Shown: one piece after another, positions 37,097 through 44,070 of the stretch
Layout: each line of letters opens with the position of its first letter
Numbering within the stretch: position 1 is the first letter of the stretch
Origin: Thermoflexus hugenholtzii JAD2
GTDB lineage: Bacteria > Chloroflexota > Chloroflexia > Chloroflexales > Roseiflexaceae
Reading direction: 5' to 3'
DNA length: 44,070 bases
NCBI GenBank assembly: GCA_945881915.1
Contig: CAMCVW010000028.1
Coordinates: 1-44,070, forward strand
Notes under the pieces: generated by a model
Told to the model about the DNA's origin: nothing
Databases searched by the model: none
Seen by the model: only the letters and a program-made list of their open reading frames with translations
Position numbers and translations under genes: made by a program

Positions 37097-37143
37097 ACAG
37101 GCCTCCAGTGGGGTTGCTATGGAATCGACCGCTGCATACGCTG

Positions 37144-38070
37144 CTAGTCGCAGATGCGTTCTTTTTGCCAATGGAGCGATTCATCCCAAGGCGAGAGGGG
37201 TGTTCCCCGTTGCAACCAGTAATATTTGAGTGCTGTTTCGGGCCAGTCACGATAGATATCGTCCCAACCTGCAACCTGCATGTGCGGCACGAGCGATTTC
37301 GCTTCGATGTCCTCGCTAGCCGGCTGGAAACGGAAGTCGCACGACAATCGCACCGTGTCGGGTTGCTGATGTGGGAGCGATTTGTGGAGCAAACAACTGT
37401 TAAACGTCAGGACGTCGCCCATTTCATAATCATGTTCAATCCACGGCAGGTCGACATCGCACAGATTTGTTTCGAGGTTGCCGGCACCTTCGGCGGCACG
37501 TACGGTGAGTACGCCCAAAGCGTGAGAACCGTGCAGCACGGTCAACCCGCCGAGTGCGCGCGGTACATCGCCCACCGGGAGCCAGCAGGTCCAGGTATCA
37601 CGCGTGCCTTGGATGTGGATGTAGTCTTGGTGCATGGGGGTGGGGCGGAACGATGGACAGGGAATCATCATCCGTGCGATGGTGCGTGGATGCGGCAATA
37701 CCGCCTCGCCGAACAATGTCTCATATAGGCTGATTAATCGTGGATGGTGTTGGAATTGCTGGAATGTCTGGTGCGTTTGTAACGCACGGTAGGCGGCTTC
37801 GTCGACGCCCGTCCCACCCCACGATTCGAGGTTCGCCACCGCTTCTGCGTCGACGCGCGCACGGTCGCGTGCGGATCCTGAATCGAGCCAACCGCGTTCC
37901 GCGATGATGTCAAGCATGACGTCGCGCAGCGCTTGGACATCTGTTTTAGGGAGGAGTTGTTTGAAGAACAAATATCCATCTGCAGCTGCCCGCGCGCGCA
38001 ATGCGATAGGATCAGCAAACAGAGTGGTAGAATCGCGAAATCCGACGATGGTTGCAGGTGTGTGCGTCAT
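37144..38070 (-). CDS. Phytanoyl-CoA dioxygenase (PhyH)-family Fe(II)/2-oxoglutarate oxygenase
   Basis: The 308-residue protein has the iron-binding facial triad of this family: His147 and Asp149 in PMHQDY, and His229 in LLHKSLPH. Arg241 in DTVRLSCDFRF probably binds 2-oxoglutarate. Members hydroxylate or halogenate small molecules, often in secondary metabolism or betaine/ectoine pathways. It is first gene of the operon with an amidohydrolase, an exporter pair and an SDR. GGAG precedes the ATG at seven bases. A TATAAT box lies about 30 bp upstream. Confidence 0.9.
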   Translation of the reverse strand: MTHTPATIVGFRDSTTLFADPIALRARAAADGYLFFKQLLPKTDVQALRDVMLDIIAERGWLDSGSARDRARVDAEAVANLESWGGTGVDEAAYRALQTHQTFQQFQHHPRLISLYETLFGEAVLPHPRTIARMMIPCPSFRPTPMHQDYIHIQGTRDTWTCWLPVGDVPRALGGLTVLHGSHALGVLTVRAAEGAGNLETNLCDVDLPWIEHDYEMGDVLTFNSCLLHKSLPHQQPDTVRLSCDFRFQPASEDIEAKSLVPHMQVAGWDDIYRDWPETALKYYWLQRGTPLSPWDESLHWQKERICD

Positions 38071-38097
38071 TGCAGTGCTCCTGTAAGTGATGTGCGG

Positions 38098-38103
38098 ATT
38101 ATA
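38098..38103 (-). promoter_or_regulatory. -10 box of the PhyH-ABC-SDR operon
   Basis: TATAAT on the minus strand (complement of 38098-38103), 27 bp before the PhyH-like start. No good -35 box is visible, so an activator may be needed. Confidence 0.45.
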
Positions 38104-38155
38104 GCATTACATGCATTTCTTGATGCATAGTGCTCGATTTGATGATGCGGGAAAA

Positions 38156-38911
38156 CTATGGTGCCTGAATGGTCACCCGGCACAAGACAGTATTATTGGT
38201 CTTGAGGTCTGGCCCCCAGATGAATTGCGCGCTGGGGTCCCAGCTAATTTCGTCGTAGCCGTCTTTGGGTCTGACCACACGCGCATCATAGATAATCGCA
38301 GCTTGCCAACTCGACTCATCAAACCCCTGCGTCATCCAACCGTCTGGCTCAGGCAAGATCGCATTGGTACAGGCGCCTTGGCCAGCGACCGGATTTGCTT
38401 CGGCTGCACAGGAAGGGTCGAGGGGTGCGATATGGATGGGAATACACTTCCAGCTACTATCTGTGACCGCAATTCGTTTGCCGGTGGCTGTATCACTGAA
38501 TTGTGCAATAAAGCCGCCGTCACCGATTTGTTGGCGTTCGGTCCCGATATACTCCAGGCCAGTGTCGTCTTGGATGTAATCTTTGAGCACGACGTTGAGG
38601 TAGAGTGGATATGTCGCCGCAAACGAAAAGACTTCGCTGTTGAAGGAGCGTTCTGTCGTAATCGATACCGAGTCTTCTTTGAACAGCGTCTCGTCGACGT
38701 AGAGCGCAAACCAGTTATCTGACCACACTTCGGCAGTGATTGTTTGTGCTCCTGGTGTGGCATTGGCTTCGAACGCCTCTGCAGGGGGCGCATCGGCAGG
38801 AGTCGTCGGTGCGTTGATGCGATCTTCTGAAGGCGGGGGAGGTGCGCCACTCATTCGACCACAATTCGTCAATACGAGTAACGCGAGGAGGCAGAGAGTC
38901 AAATGCCGCAT
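38156..38911 (-). CDS. Secreted lipoprotein of unknown function
   Basis: With the start at 38911, chosen for AAGGAAAA upstream, the product has 251 residues. A lipoprotein signal peptide (MRHLTLCLLALLVLTNC) places the lipid-modified cysteine at residue 17. A Pro/Ala-rich linker (about 20-50) follows, then a beta-rich domain with paired aromatic residues (WSDNWFALYVDET near 64). Four further cysteines (WKCIPIHIAPLDPSCAAEA, and later GACTNAIL and LCRVTI) may form disulfides. The family is not recognised; a galactose-binding-like jelly-roll fold is possible. A TATAAT box lies at 38943-38948 on the minus strand. Confidence 0.8.
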   Translation of the reverse strand: MRHLTLCLLALLVLTNCGRMSGAPPPPSEDRINAPTTPADAPPAEAFEANATPGAQTITAEVWSDNWFALYVDETLFKEDSVSITTERSFNSEVFSFAATYPLYLNVVLKDYIQDDTGLEYIGTERQQIGDGGFIAQFSDTATGKRIAVTDSSWKCIPIHIAPLDPSCAAEANPVAGQGACTNAILPEPDGWMTQGFDESSWQAAIIYDARVVRPKDGYDEISWDPSAQFIWGPDLKTNNTVLCRVTIQAP

Positions 38912-38942
38912 GATGTTTTCCTTAAAAAATCTAATACTTTTT

Positions 38943-38948
38943 ATTATA
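38943..38948 (-). promoter_or_regulatory. -10 box of the lipoprotein gene
   Basis: TATAAT on the minus strand about 30 bp before the lipoprotein start. No clear -35 box. Confidence 0.4.
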
Positions 38949-39470
38949 CGCGATGCACGAGACTCCATTTTCGAATGATTAGCGGGTGCGTGTGCGTGTT
39001 TTTCTCTTTGTCGATGTGACGGCTCATGCCGAATCACGTCCACATTCATGATTCAACTTTCGTGTCAACGCATGGGTGTGCAGTAAAATGCTCAGTTTCA
39101 CTGTGCCAACGGGATGATTGTGCAATTCAAATGCTTGACAAGTGTTCCCCTGTTCGGAAGGCTCGTGCAGTAACATCCAGCTAATTTGCTGCGGACGATC
39201 ATGAGGAGAAAAAACAGACGTAGCTTCAAAATGCACCCATGTAGCTTCGGCGCAACGGAGTAAAATCTGGTCTCTTCGTTTTGCTCAATCCAACAAGGCA
39301 ACAGTTCAAGAATGGCATGCAATTGCACATGAGTGTAGATGTCGATTTACGCACCGTGGATGTAGTATCCGAAAACACAGACATAAGGACAACGTTTGTT
39401 TTGTGTGGTGTGGGGTCTTTTGAGTAACTTACTAGATTAAGATGTATCTCAAGCGAAATAAAATGCTTCA
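38949..39470. other. Gene-poor AT-richer stretch, possibly decayed coding sequence
   Basis: About 520 bp separate the lipoprotein from the glycosyltransferase. Three short minus-strand frames (39024-39236, 39098-39328, 39226-39480) overlap in tandem in a way that could be one frameshifted gene. I do not recognise a family in any of them, and none has a convincing ribosome site. Treat it as non-coding unless a database match is found. Confidence 0.3.
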
Positions 39471-39499
39471 TGGACATCAACGAGATGTAAGTGTAAAAT
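39471..39499 (+). promoter_or_regulatory. Candidate promoter of the GT-C glycosyltransferase gene
   Basis: TGGACA (39471-39476) and TAAAAT (39494-39499) are spaced by 17 bp and lie about 75 bp before the start at 39575. Confidence 0.5.
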
Positions 39500-39574
39500 A
39501 AGATGGCAAAGTGTTTGCTCCCTGATGAATGCCATGACTAGCTGACCAATGATACAAGTGAGTAGGTATTTAGT

Positions 39575-42500
39575 ATGACAAAACCCCTTACGCTCGGGAA
39601 ATTTTTTCTAGTTATTGGAATTTTTCTTGTCGTTCAATTGTGCGTTGTGCTGTTGATGCCTCCACAAACCAAAGAAATGCTTGCTGCTGATCTTGCATTT
39701 CCGAGCATCATATCGTCAATTCAACCTATTGAATACAGCAATGATTCCGCATCCCCAGGTGCTTTTCGCTGGAGTTTAACGAACAACACGTTGCGATTGT
39801 TTGGACGGACGATGCCAGTGGCACAATTGGTAAGTCTTCATTTGCACCATGGGCGTAGTGTGGACTCATCTGTTGAACTCGAACTTATCAAAGGCGAAAA
39901 AACACAGAAATTGATACTTCCCAGTGGTTGGCGACACGTAAAAATTCTGATAATTGATGGTGAACGAAGCGGAGTGTATCGTGACATCGATTGGAACATC
40001 AATGCGGAGCCAATTGTCGGGGATCCGCGAGAATTAGGTGTAGCTGTTAACGCTATAAAGCTCACTGATACAACGTTGAATTCTCAATATAGCGCGAGCT
40101 TATTGCGTTTTCTCTATATTGGGTTGCTATGGTTGTGGGTTGTCATTATCTGTTATTGGCTCCGCTGGCCATTGTGGAGCGCTCTTGCCGTTCCAAGTAT
40201 GTTGTTAACCACGTTGTGGTTTGCACCACTTATTGTTGAGATGTATGTACCATCTGATTGGTATGTGCTTTGGTCGGGATATGCTCTTTTTACGATCACG
40301 ATTCTGCTTACGGTCACGATTCCGCGTATGGTCACGTTTGGTCGTGAAGGCACGATTCCGCCCACAATCACGATTCCGCGTATGTTCACGATTCCGCGTA
40401 TGTTCACGATTCCGCGTACGATCACGATTCCGAACATACGTGCCTTGCAGGATCAATGGTGGTACAAGCTGACTTTTATGGGATTTGGTTTTTTGATTTT
40501 GGTTAGTACAAGTCTGTATTTTACCCAAAAAACTGTCGAATTAGATGCGTTGGCTTGGATGTGCGCCGTCGCTCTGGTGGCGGTTGTTCTTGGGCTGATT
40601 TTGCCCCGATCGGCACATGTATCTATGCTGATTGCAGTACTGTTGTATCTGTTTGTCGGGGTTGGGTTGATTGAAATTGCTTTTGTCATATTGTGGGTAG
40701 CGAGTTCCTGGAGTTTGGGTGTATTGATACTAGAAAAGGTGCAATCCAATGAGCATCCCGCACACATCAGCACCACTGCAGCAGTTTCGGTCGGTGCTGC
40801 CGTTTGGCTCGCCATCTGGGGTGTGATGCTCCATTATGCGGTTAACTATCAGACAGGACATATTATTCTAAGTTTATTGCCATGTGTATACATGGCTAAC
40901 CGATTTTCATTGATCCGCAACGGTGTACGTGCCGGGGTACGTGCCACCCAAGATTGGTTACACACGATACCGTATTGGGCTTGGGTCGTGGGCATAGGAG
41001 CATTGAGCTGGGTTCTGCGCTGGGTGAGTTTTCCTACCGTAGGGCCCGATGAGCATGCAACCCACTTGCGAATGTGGACTGAACTTCTGACACTGCATCG
41101 GTACACCTTTGATTTCACTACACAGATTTGGTCTGCGACACCGTTTAGTGTCAATTTATTGCACGCTGGTTTGTCCCTTATGGCTGGGAGTGATGCGCGT
41201 AGCGCCATGAACCTGGGTTTGACCATCCTCCTGCTACTCCTCGTGCTGGGGATACTCCGTACGTTGAAACTGCCTGCTTGGACACAGTGGTTATTGGTAG
41301 TGCTGATGGCCAGCACCCCAATGTTGGGAGCATTGCTTTTCTTTTTGCAAACCGAATTGATGCTCGCTGTTGTCGCGTTAGCAGGGATGCGCCTCGTGAT
41401 CGACGCTCAAGGCGGGTATCGTGGTCAGCATTTCATGGGAGTGCTTGCTTGTGCTGCTCTATGTGTCAGCATAAAATTACCAGCTACGGTACTGGGAGCG
41501 ACACTTCTTATTGCCTTTGCAGTCCACTGGTGGACCCAGCGTGATGAGACCTTGCCAACACGTCAGGTGTTTCGCTGGCCAGCACTCGTGCTTCTCGTAC
41601 CGCTGGTTTTTGTTGCTTTTCACTCGTACGCAGCCGCTTGGGTACTTACCGGAAACCCAGTTTTTCCGCTCCTGAATGGAATATTTCGATCATCGTATGC
41701 GGATCCTGTAAACTTTAGCACTGACACATGGGAGCAAGGATTCAGTCTTGGAAGCTATGTGACTGCCTTCTTTAACACCACAGCATACTGTGAGTGCGGT
41801 CAGTATACTGCCGGATGGCAGTACCTGATTATATTGCCATTGGCAATGTTCGCACTCATCCGATCAGGCACACCTATCGGATTTCGAGTCTTATTGATAC
41901 CGATTCTGGGTTTTGGTTTAATCATGTTTTACACTACTACGTACTGGCGCTATCTGTTTCCTGTTATGCCATTGGCGGTGGTTCTCATGGGGTCACTCTT
42001 TCTCCAAAAAAAGCCTGTGATACGATATGTGGCTGTGATTCTTTCAGTAGGCTGTATTGCATCAAATCTCTTATTCTTTGCGCAAGTTTCGGGGAAGATG
42101 CGCTTTCCCGCATGGATGGCATTTTCCCGTGAAGGCAGAGAAGCATATACAAGTATGTATGCACCCACAGCACTTCTTACAGAACGCATTAATGCAATGG
42201 CACCAGGATCGCGAGTTCTCTACCCGCGCAAAAGAACGCTTGGTGCAACGCTCCACGGTACCCCTATTTACAATAGTTGGTATCAGCCATTACGTGAAAA
42301 GGAGCTTCGCGAAGTAAAGGATATTGATGGGCTCAGACAGTTTTTGGTGAATGAAAAAATTGACTTTGCGATTCTTGACAGTGACGTCTTTCGTTATTCT
42401 CTGACGGTTTTGTTGCGCGAGTATATGTCGCAATACGGGTATGTGGAAAGTCAAGAGAATGGCTTCTATCTGCACAGAATTAGTGATACTCTAGTCCAGT

Positions 42501-42874
42501 ATCGCAAAGTATTTGCCTTGCACCTATCGGAAGGAGATAAGTTAGGAAATAGCGAGTTGCAGACACTTGCTACAGACCAGGCCGTAACAACAACGGATAA
42601 GGACAGAATTCTGGCAGTCATGCCTACGCTACGGGCAAGACAGGCACGCTACACAGTCGAATATCTTTGCCCATCTGAGGATGGTTCTTTTGTTGCGCAG
42701 ATCAAATGGGACATTGGTCCTTCGTATCGCCGACTGCTTCCTTGTGGGCCTAGTAACGTCACATTCACTGAAGCCATCCCAATACCAATTGGTGCGAGCA
42801 ATGGTTCGATTCTTATATCTTCGAAATATACATCATCAATCGAAGTTAAAAACATCATTGTGGAAGTGAATTAA
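39575..42874 (+). CDS. Giant membrane glycosyltransferase-like protein (GT-C fold, GT39/ArnT-like) with repeat loop
   Basis: The 1099-residue protein has a first helix (about 8-30), an extracytoplasmic stretch (about 31-170) and then many membrane helices. Two parts can be told apart. The first is a helical region (about 175-450) interrupted at residues 240-287 by eight hexapeptide units (TITIPR-like). The second (about 465-830) resembles GT-C transferases, with an acidic first loop VGPDEHATH (Asp492, Glu493), where such enzymes keep catalytic carboxylates. A soluble C-terminal part (about 850-1099) follows. These proteins move sugars from polyprenyl-phosphate carriers onto lipids or proteins outside the membrane. 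A GT2 gene downstream fits as carrier-sugar supplier. The ribosome site is weak. Confidence 0.8.
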   Translation: MTKPLTLGKFFLVIGIFLVVQLCVVLLMPPQTKEMLAADLAFPSIISSIQPIEYSNDSASPGAFRWSLTNNTLRLFGRTMPVAQLVSLHLHHGRSVDSSVELELIKGEKTQKLILPSGWRHVKILIIDGERSGVYRDIDWNINAEPIVGDPRELGVAVNAIKLTDTTLNSQYSASLLRFLYIGLLWLWVVIICYWLRWPLWSALAVPSMLLTTLWFAPLIVEMYVPSDWYVLWSGYALFTITILLTVTIPRMVTFGREGTIPPTITIPRMFTIPRMFTIPRTITIPNIRALQDQWWYKLTFMGFGFLILVSTSLYFTQKTVELDALAWMCAVALVAVVLGLILPRSAHVSMLIAVLLYLFVGVGLIEIAFVILWVASSWSLGVLILEKVQSNEHPAHISTTAAVSVGAAVWLAIWGVMLHYAVNYQTGHIILSLLPCVYMANRFSLIRNGVRAGVRATQDWLHTIPYWAWVVGIGALSWVLRWVSFPTVGPDEHATHLRMWTELLTLHRYTFDFTTQIWSATPFSVNLLHAGLSLMAGSDARSAMNLGLTILLLLLVLGILRTLKLPAWTQWLLVVLMASTPMLGALLFFLQTELMLAVVALAGMRLVIDAQGGYRGQHFMGVLACAALCVSIKLPATVLGATLLIAFAVHWWTQRDETLPTRQVFRWPALVLLVPLVFVAFHSYAAAWVLTGNPVFPLLNGIFRSSYADPVNFSTDTWEQGFSLGSYVTAFFNTTAYCECGQYTAGWQYLIILPLAMFALIRSGTPIGFRVLLIPILGFGLIMFYTTTYWRYLFPVMPLAVVLMGSLFLQKKPVIRYVAVILSVGCIASNLLFFAQVSGKMRFPAWMAFSREGREAYTSMYAPTALLTERINAMAPGSRVLYPRKRTLGATLHGTPIYNSWYQPLREKELREVKDIDGLRQFLVNEKIDFAILDSDVFRYSLTVLLREYMSQYGYVESQENGFYLHRISDTLVQYRKVFALHLSEGDKLGNSELQTLATDQAVTTTDKDRILAVMPTLRARQARYTVEYLCPSEDGSFVAQIKWDIGPSYRRLLPCGPSNVTFTEAIPIPIGASNGSILISSKYTSSIEVKNIIVEVN
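40292..40435 (+). repeat. Coding minisatellite: eight tandem 18-bp units
   Basis: Eight in-frame 18-bp units encode TITILL, TVTIPR, MVTFGR, EGTIPP, TITIPR, MFTIPR, MFTIPR and TITIPN. Units six and seven are identical at DNA level (ATGTTCACGATTCCGCGT), and the others differ by a few bases. The array lies in a loop of the membrane glycosyltransferase. Any change in unit number keeps the frame. Confidence 0.93.
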
Positions 42875-43108
42875 TGTTATGACTCGTTCTGCGCAAAAAA
42901 TGGATATTCGGGTGGAAGGTTGAATGGTTCGGGTTCTCCATGATAATGAGATTACCGTAGACGCGTAGGGCGATCGAGGGGGCTCAAGAACAAGGGTGCT
43001 CAATTGTCTCCGCTGTTTTCCTGTTTTTTTGGAGCGAGTACGCACAGTATTCGAAACACTCGTTTTCGTGTGCTTCGAAGTCACTCAGACGGAGAAACCT
43101 TGCTTTTC
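42875..43108. other. Intergenic region, nothing recognised
   Basis: No gene, RNA or convincing hairpin terminator is visible between the GT-C gene and the promoter of the GT2 gene. Short frames on the minus strand (for example 42984-43217) lack recognisable content. Confidence 0.4.
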
Positions 43109-43136
43109 TTGACACAGTGCGCAGGAATGATAGAAT
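43109..43136 (+). promoter_or_regulatory. Promoter of the GT2 glycosyltransferase gene
   Basis: A perfect TTGACA (43109-43114) and TAGAAT (43131-43136) are spaced by 16 bp. Transcription would start near 43143, giving a leader of about 85 nt. Confidence 0.72.
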
Positions 43137-43228
43137 GATTTTCGATTGAGTCGAAACTGCGTCATTGTGATTAGATTCATGATTTGTGCTGTACGCAGAA
43201 CAGTATAACCAAATCAAGGAGCGTTAAC

Positions 43229-43927
43229 TTGACTAATACACGTAAGGCAACGCAAGTTGCTGTGGTTATCCCGACATACAAAGCACGTAATCATATTTTG
43301 GCAGTGATCAACGGCATTGGCCCCGAGGTCGCTCGAATATATGTCGTTGATGATTGTTGTCCCGATGGCTCTGGTGATTTCGTCGCTGCAAACTGCAAAG
43401 ATATACGTGTCACTGTCATAAAGCACACAGAGAATCAAGGTGTCGGTGGTGCCGTTATGACAGGCTACCAAGCAGCAATTGTGGATGGGGCGGAAGTATT
43501 GGTCAAAATCGACAGCGACGGGCAAATGGATCCGACATTGATCAAGGATTTTGTGACCCCTATTGTCAATGGAGAATCTGATTACACGAAAGGCAATCGC
43601 TTTTTTGATCTTGAAAAAGTACAATCAATGCCTAATGTACGCATCTTCGGCAATGCTGTGCTTTCACTCATGTGCAAGTTTTCGTCCGGTTATTGGAATA
43701 TTTTTGATCCGACAAATGGGTTCACAGCTATACACGCTGAAGTAGCGAGTCGGTTGCCATTCAAAAAAATAAGTCGACGTTACTTCTTCGAGACAGATAT
43801 GCTTTTTCGGTTAAACATACTGCGCGCTGTCGTGATGGATATACCAATGGACGCAAACTACGGTGACGAAGTCAGTAATTTACGGATATCCAAAATTATT
43901 GGAGAGTTTTTAGTGAAGCATGGATAA
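43229..43927 (+). pseudogene. GT2 family glycosyltransferase, 3' end lost to an insertion
   Basis: A TTG start at 43229 is chosen because AAGGAG lies seven bases upstream; this gives 232 residues. The GT-A domain is clear: VAVVIPTYKARNHI at the N-terminus, VVDDCCPDGSGD, NQGVGGAVMTGYQAA and the DxD motif IDSDGQMDP, then NIFDPTNGFTAIH and FFETDMLFRLN. This is the polyprenyl-phosphate (DPM1/GtrB-like) group, which normally continues with a basic linker and membrane helices. Here the protein stops straight after ISKIIGEFLVKH, one residue into foreign-looking sequence. It would load a sugar on a lipid carrier for the adjacent GT-C enzyme. It is probably inactive or altered. Confidence 0.75.
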
Positions 43928-44070
43928 TGTCTCTAGACGTGGTGTAAATTCGCCGGATTGACACAATGGTCACTCTGTGGTTTCGTTGAAGTGCAAACCA
44001 AACGAAAGGCCACAGAATGACCAACACGAATGTATCACTGTTCGATGACCTGCGCAACATGCTCGAGCAA
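43922..44070 (+). mobile_element. Left end of an insertion sequence, IS256-like, cut by the window edge
   Basis: Right after the point where the GT2 reading frame breaks, a non-coding leader containing GTCTCTAGACGTGGTGTAAA runs to a new start codon at 44017. The TGTAAATTC-type end and the N-terminus of the following frame resemble IS256-family elements. The right end, the inverted repeat partner and the target duplication are outside the window, so the exact boundary (43918-43930) is not fixed. Confidence 0.5.
44017..44070 (+). CDS. Probable transposase, N-terminal 18 residues only
   Basis: An ATG at 44017 opens a frame that runs off the right edge: MTNTNVSLFDDLRNMLEQ. The short amphipathic N-terminus (NVSL-x-DLR-x-L) is like that of IS256-family mutator-type transposases, but 18 residues cannot prove the family. 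No strong ribosome site precedes it, only GAAAGG about ten bases upstream. Confidence 0.4.
   Translation, partial: MTNTNVSLFDDLRNMLEQ

Noticed and set aside
40292-40435. CRISPR array
   Set aside because: The units are contiguous 18-mers with no unique spacers and are in frame within a membrane protein gene.

Overview
The window looks like a chromosomal segment of a free-living bacterium, most likely a member of Chloroflexota. That placement is an inference. It rests on moderate GC, a membrane Ser/Thr kinase with a long Pro/Thr-rich outer tail, a fused FHA/winged-helix regulator, many dehydrogenases of the Gfo/Idh and SDR types, and an hrcA-grpE-dnaK-dnaJ chaperone operon. There is no rRNA, CRISPR array or prophage in view.

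Region 1-7547 is a plus-strand operon of five genes I cannot assign to a described system. It contains the 3' part of a large protein cut by the window edge, a membrane-anchored von Willebrand A protein, an 804-residue protein with a central membrane hairpin, a four-helix membrane protein and a soluble SPFH/band-7-like protein. A perfect 12-bp hairpin terminator closes it. About 700 bp downstream lies a decayed 3' fragment of a second copy of the first gene. This is the best candidate here for an undescribed system.

Region 7579-10568 holds a membrane coiled-coil protein, a DoxX-like membrane protein with a strong promoter and long leader, and a sarcosine-oxidase-like flavoprotein. Region 10838-16959 is the stress and housekeeping operon hrcA-grpE-dnaK-dnaJ-rlmB-HD protein. 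Region 16956-19705 is a minus-strand catabolic-looking operon (Gfo/Idh/MocA dehydrogenase, VOC protein, SDR). Region 20007-23443 has a Ser/Thr kinase translationally coupled to an Rsm22-type methyltransferase, divergent from an FHA-winged-helix regulator with a palindrome between them. aroA and galE follow at 23474-25766.

Region 25814-29412 is a minus-strand operon of an MFS transporter, an alpha-L-fucosidase and a sugar acyltransferase/cupin fusion. Region 29564-30376 is a minus-strand cluster of six tRNA genes in three sub-units, two with clear promoters and all followed by hairpins. Region 30431-38911 carries a CBM9-like protein, a five-gene operon (SDR, two ABC exporter halves forming an asymmetric pair, amidohydrolase, phytanoyl-CoA-dioxygenase-like enzyme) and a lipoprotein.

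Region 39575-44070 is a surface-glycan-type locus. It has a giant GT-C-like membrane glycosyltransferase with an eight-unit 18-bp coding minisatellite, and a GT2 glycosyltransferase that seems to be cut off by an insertion sequence running off the right edge.
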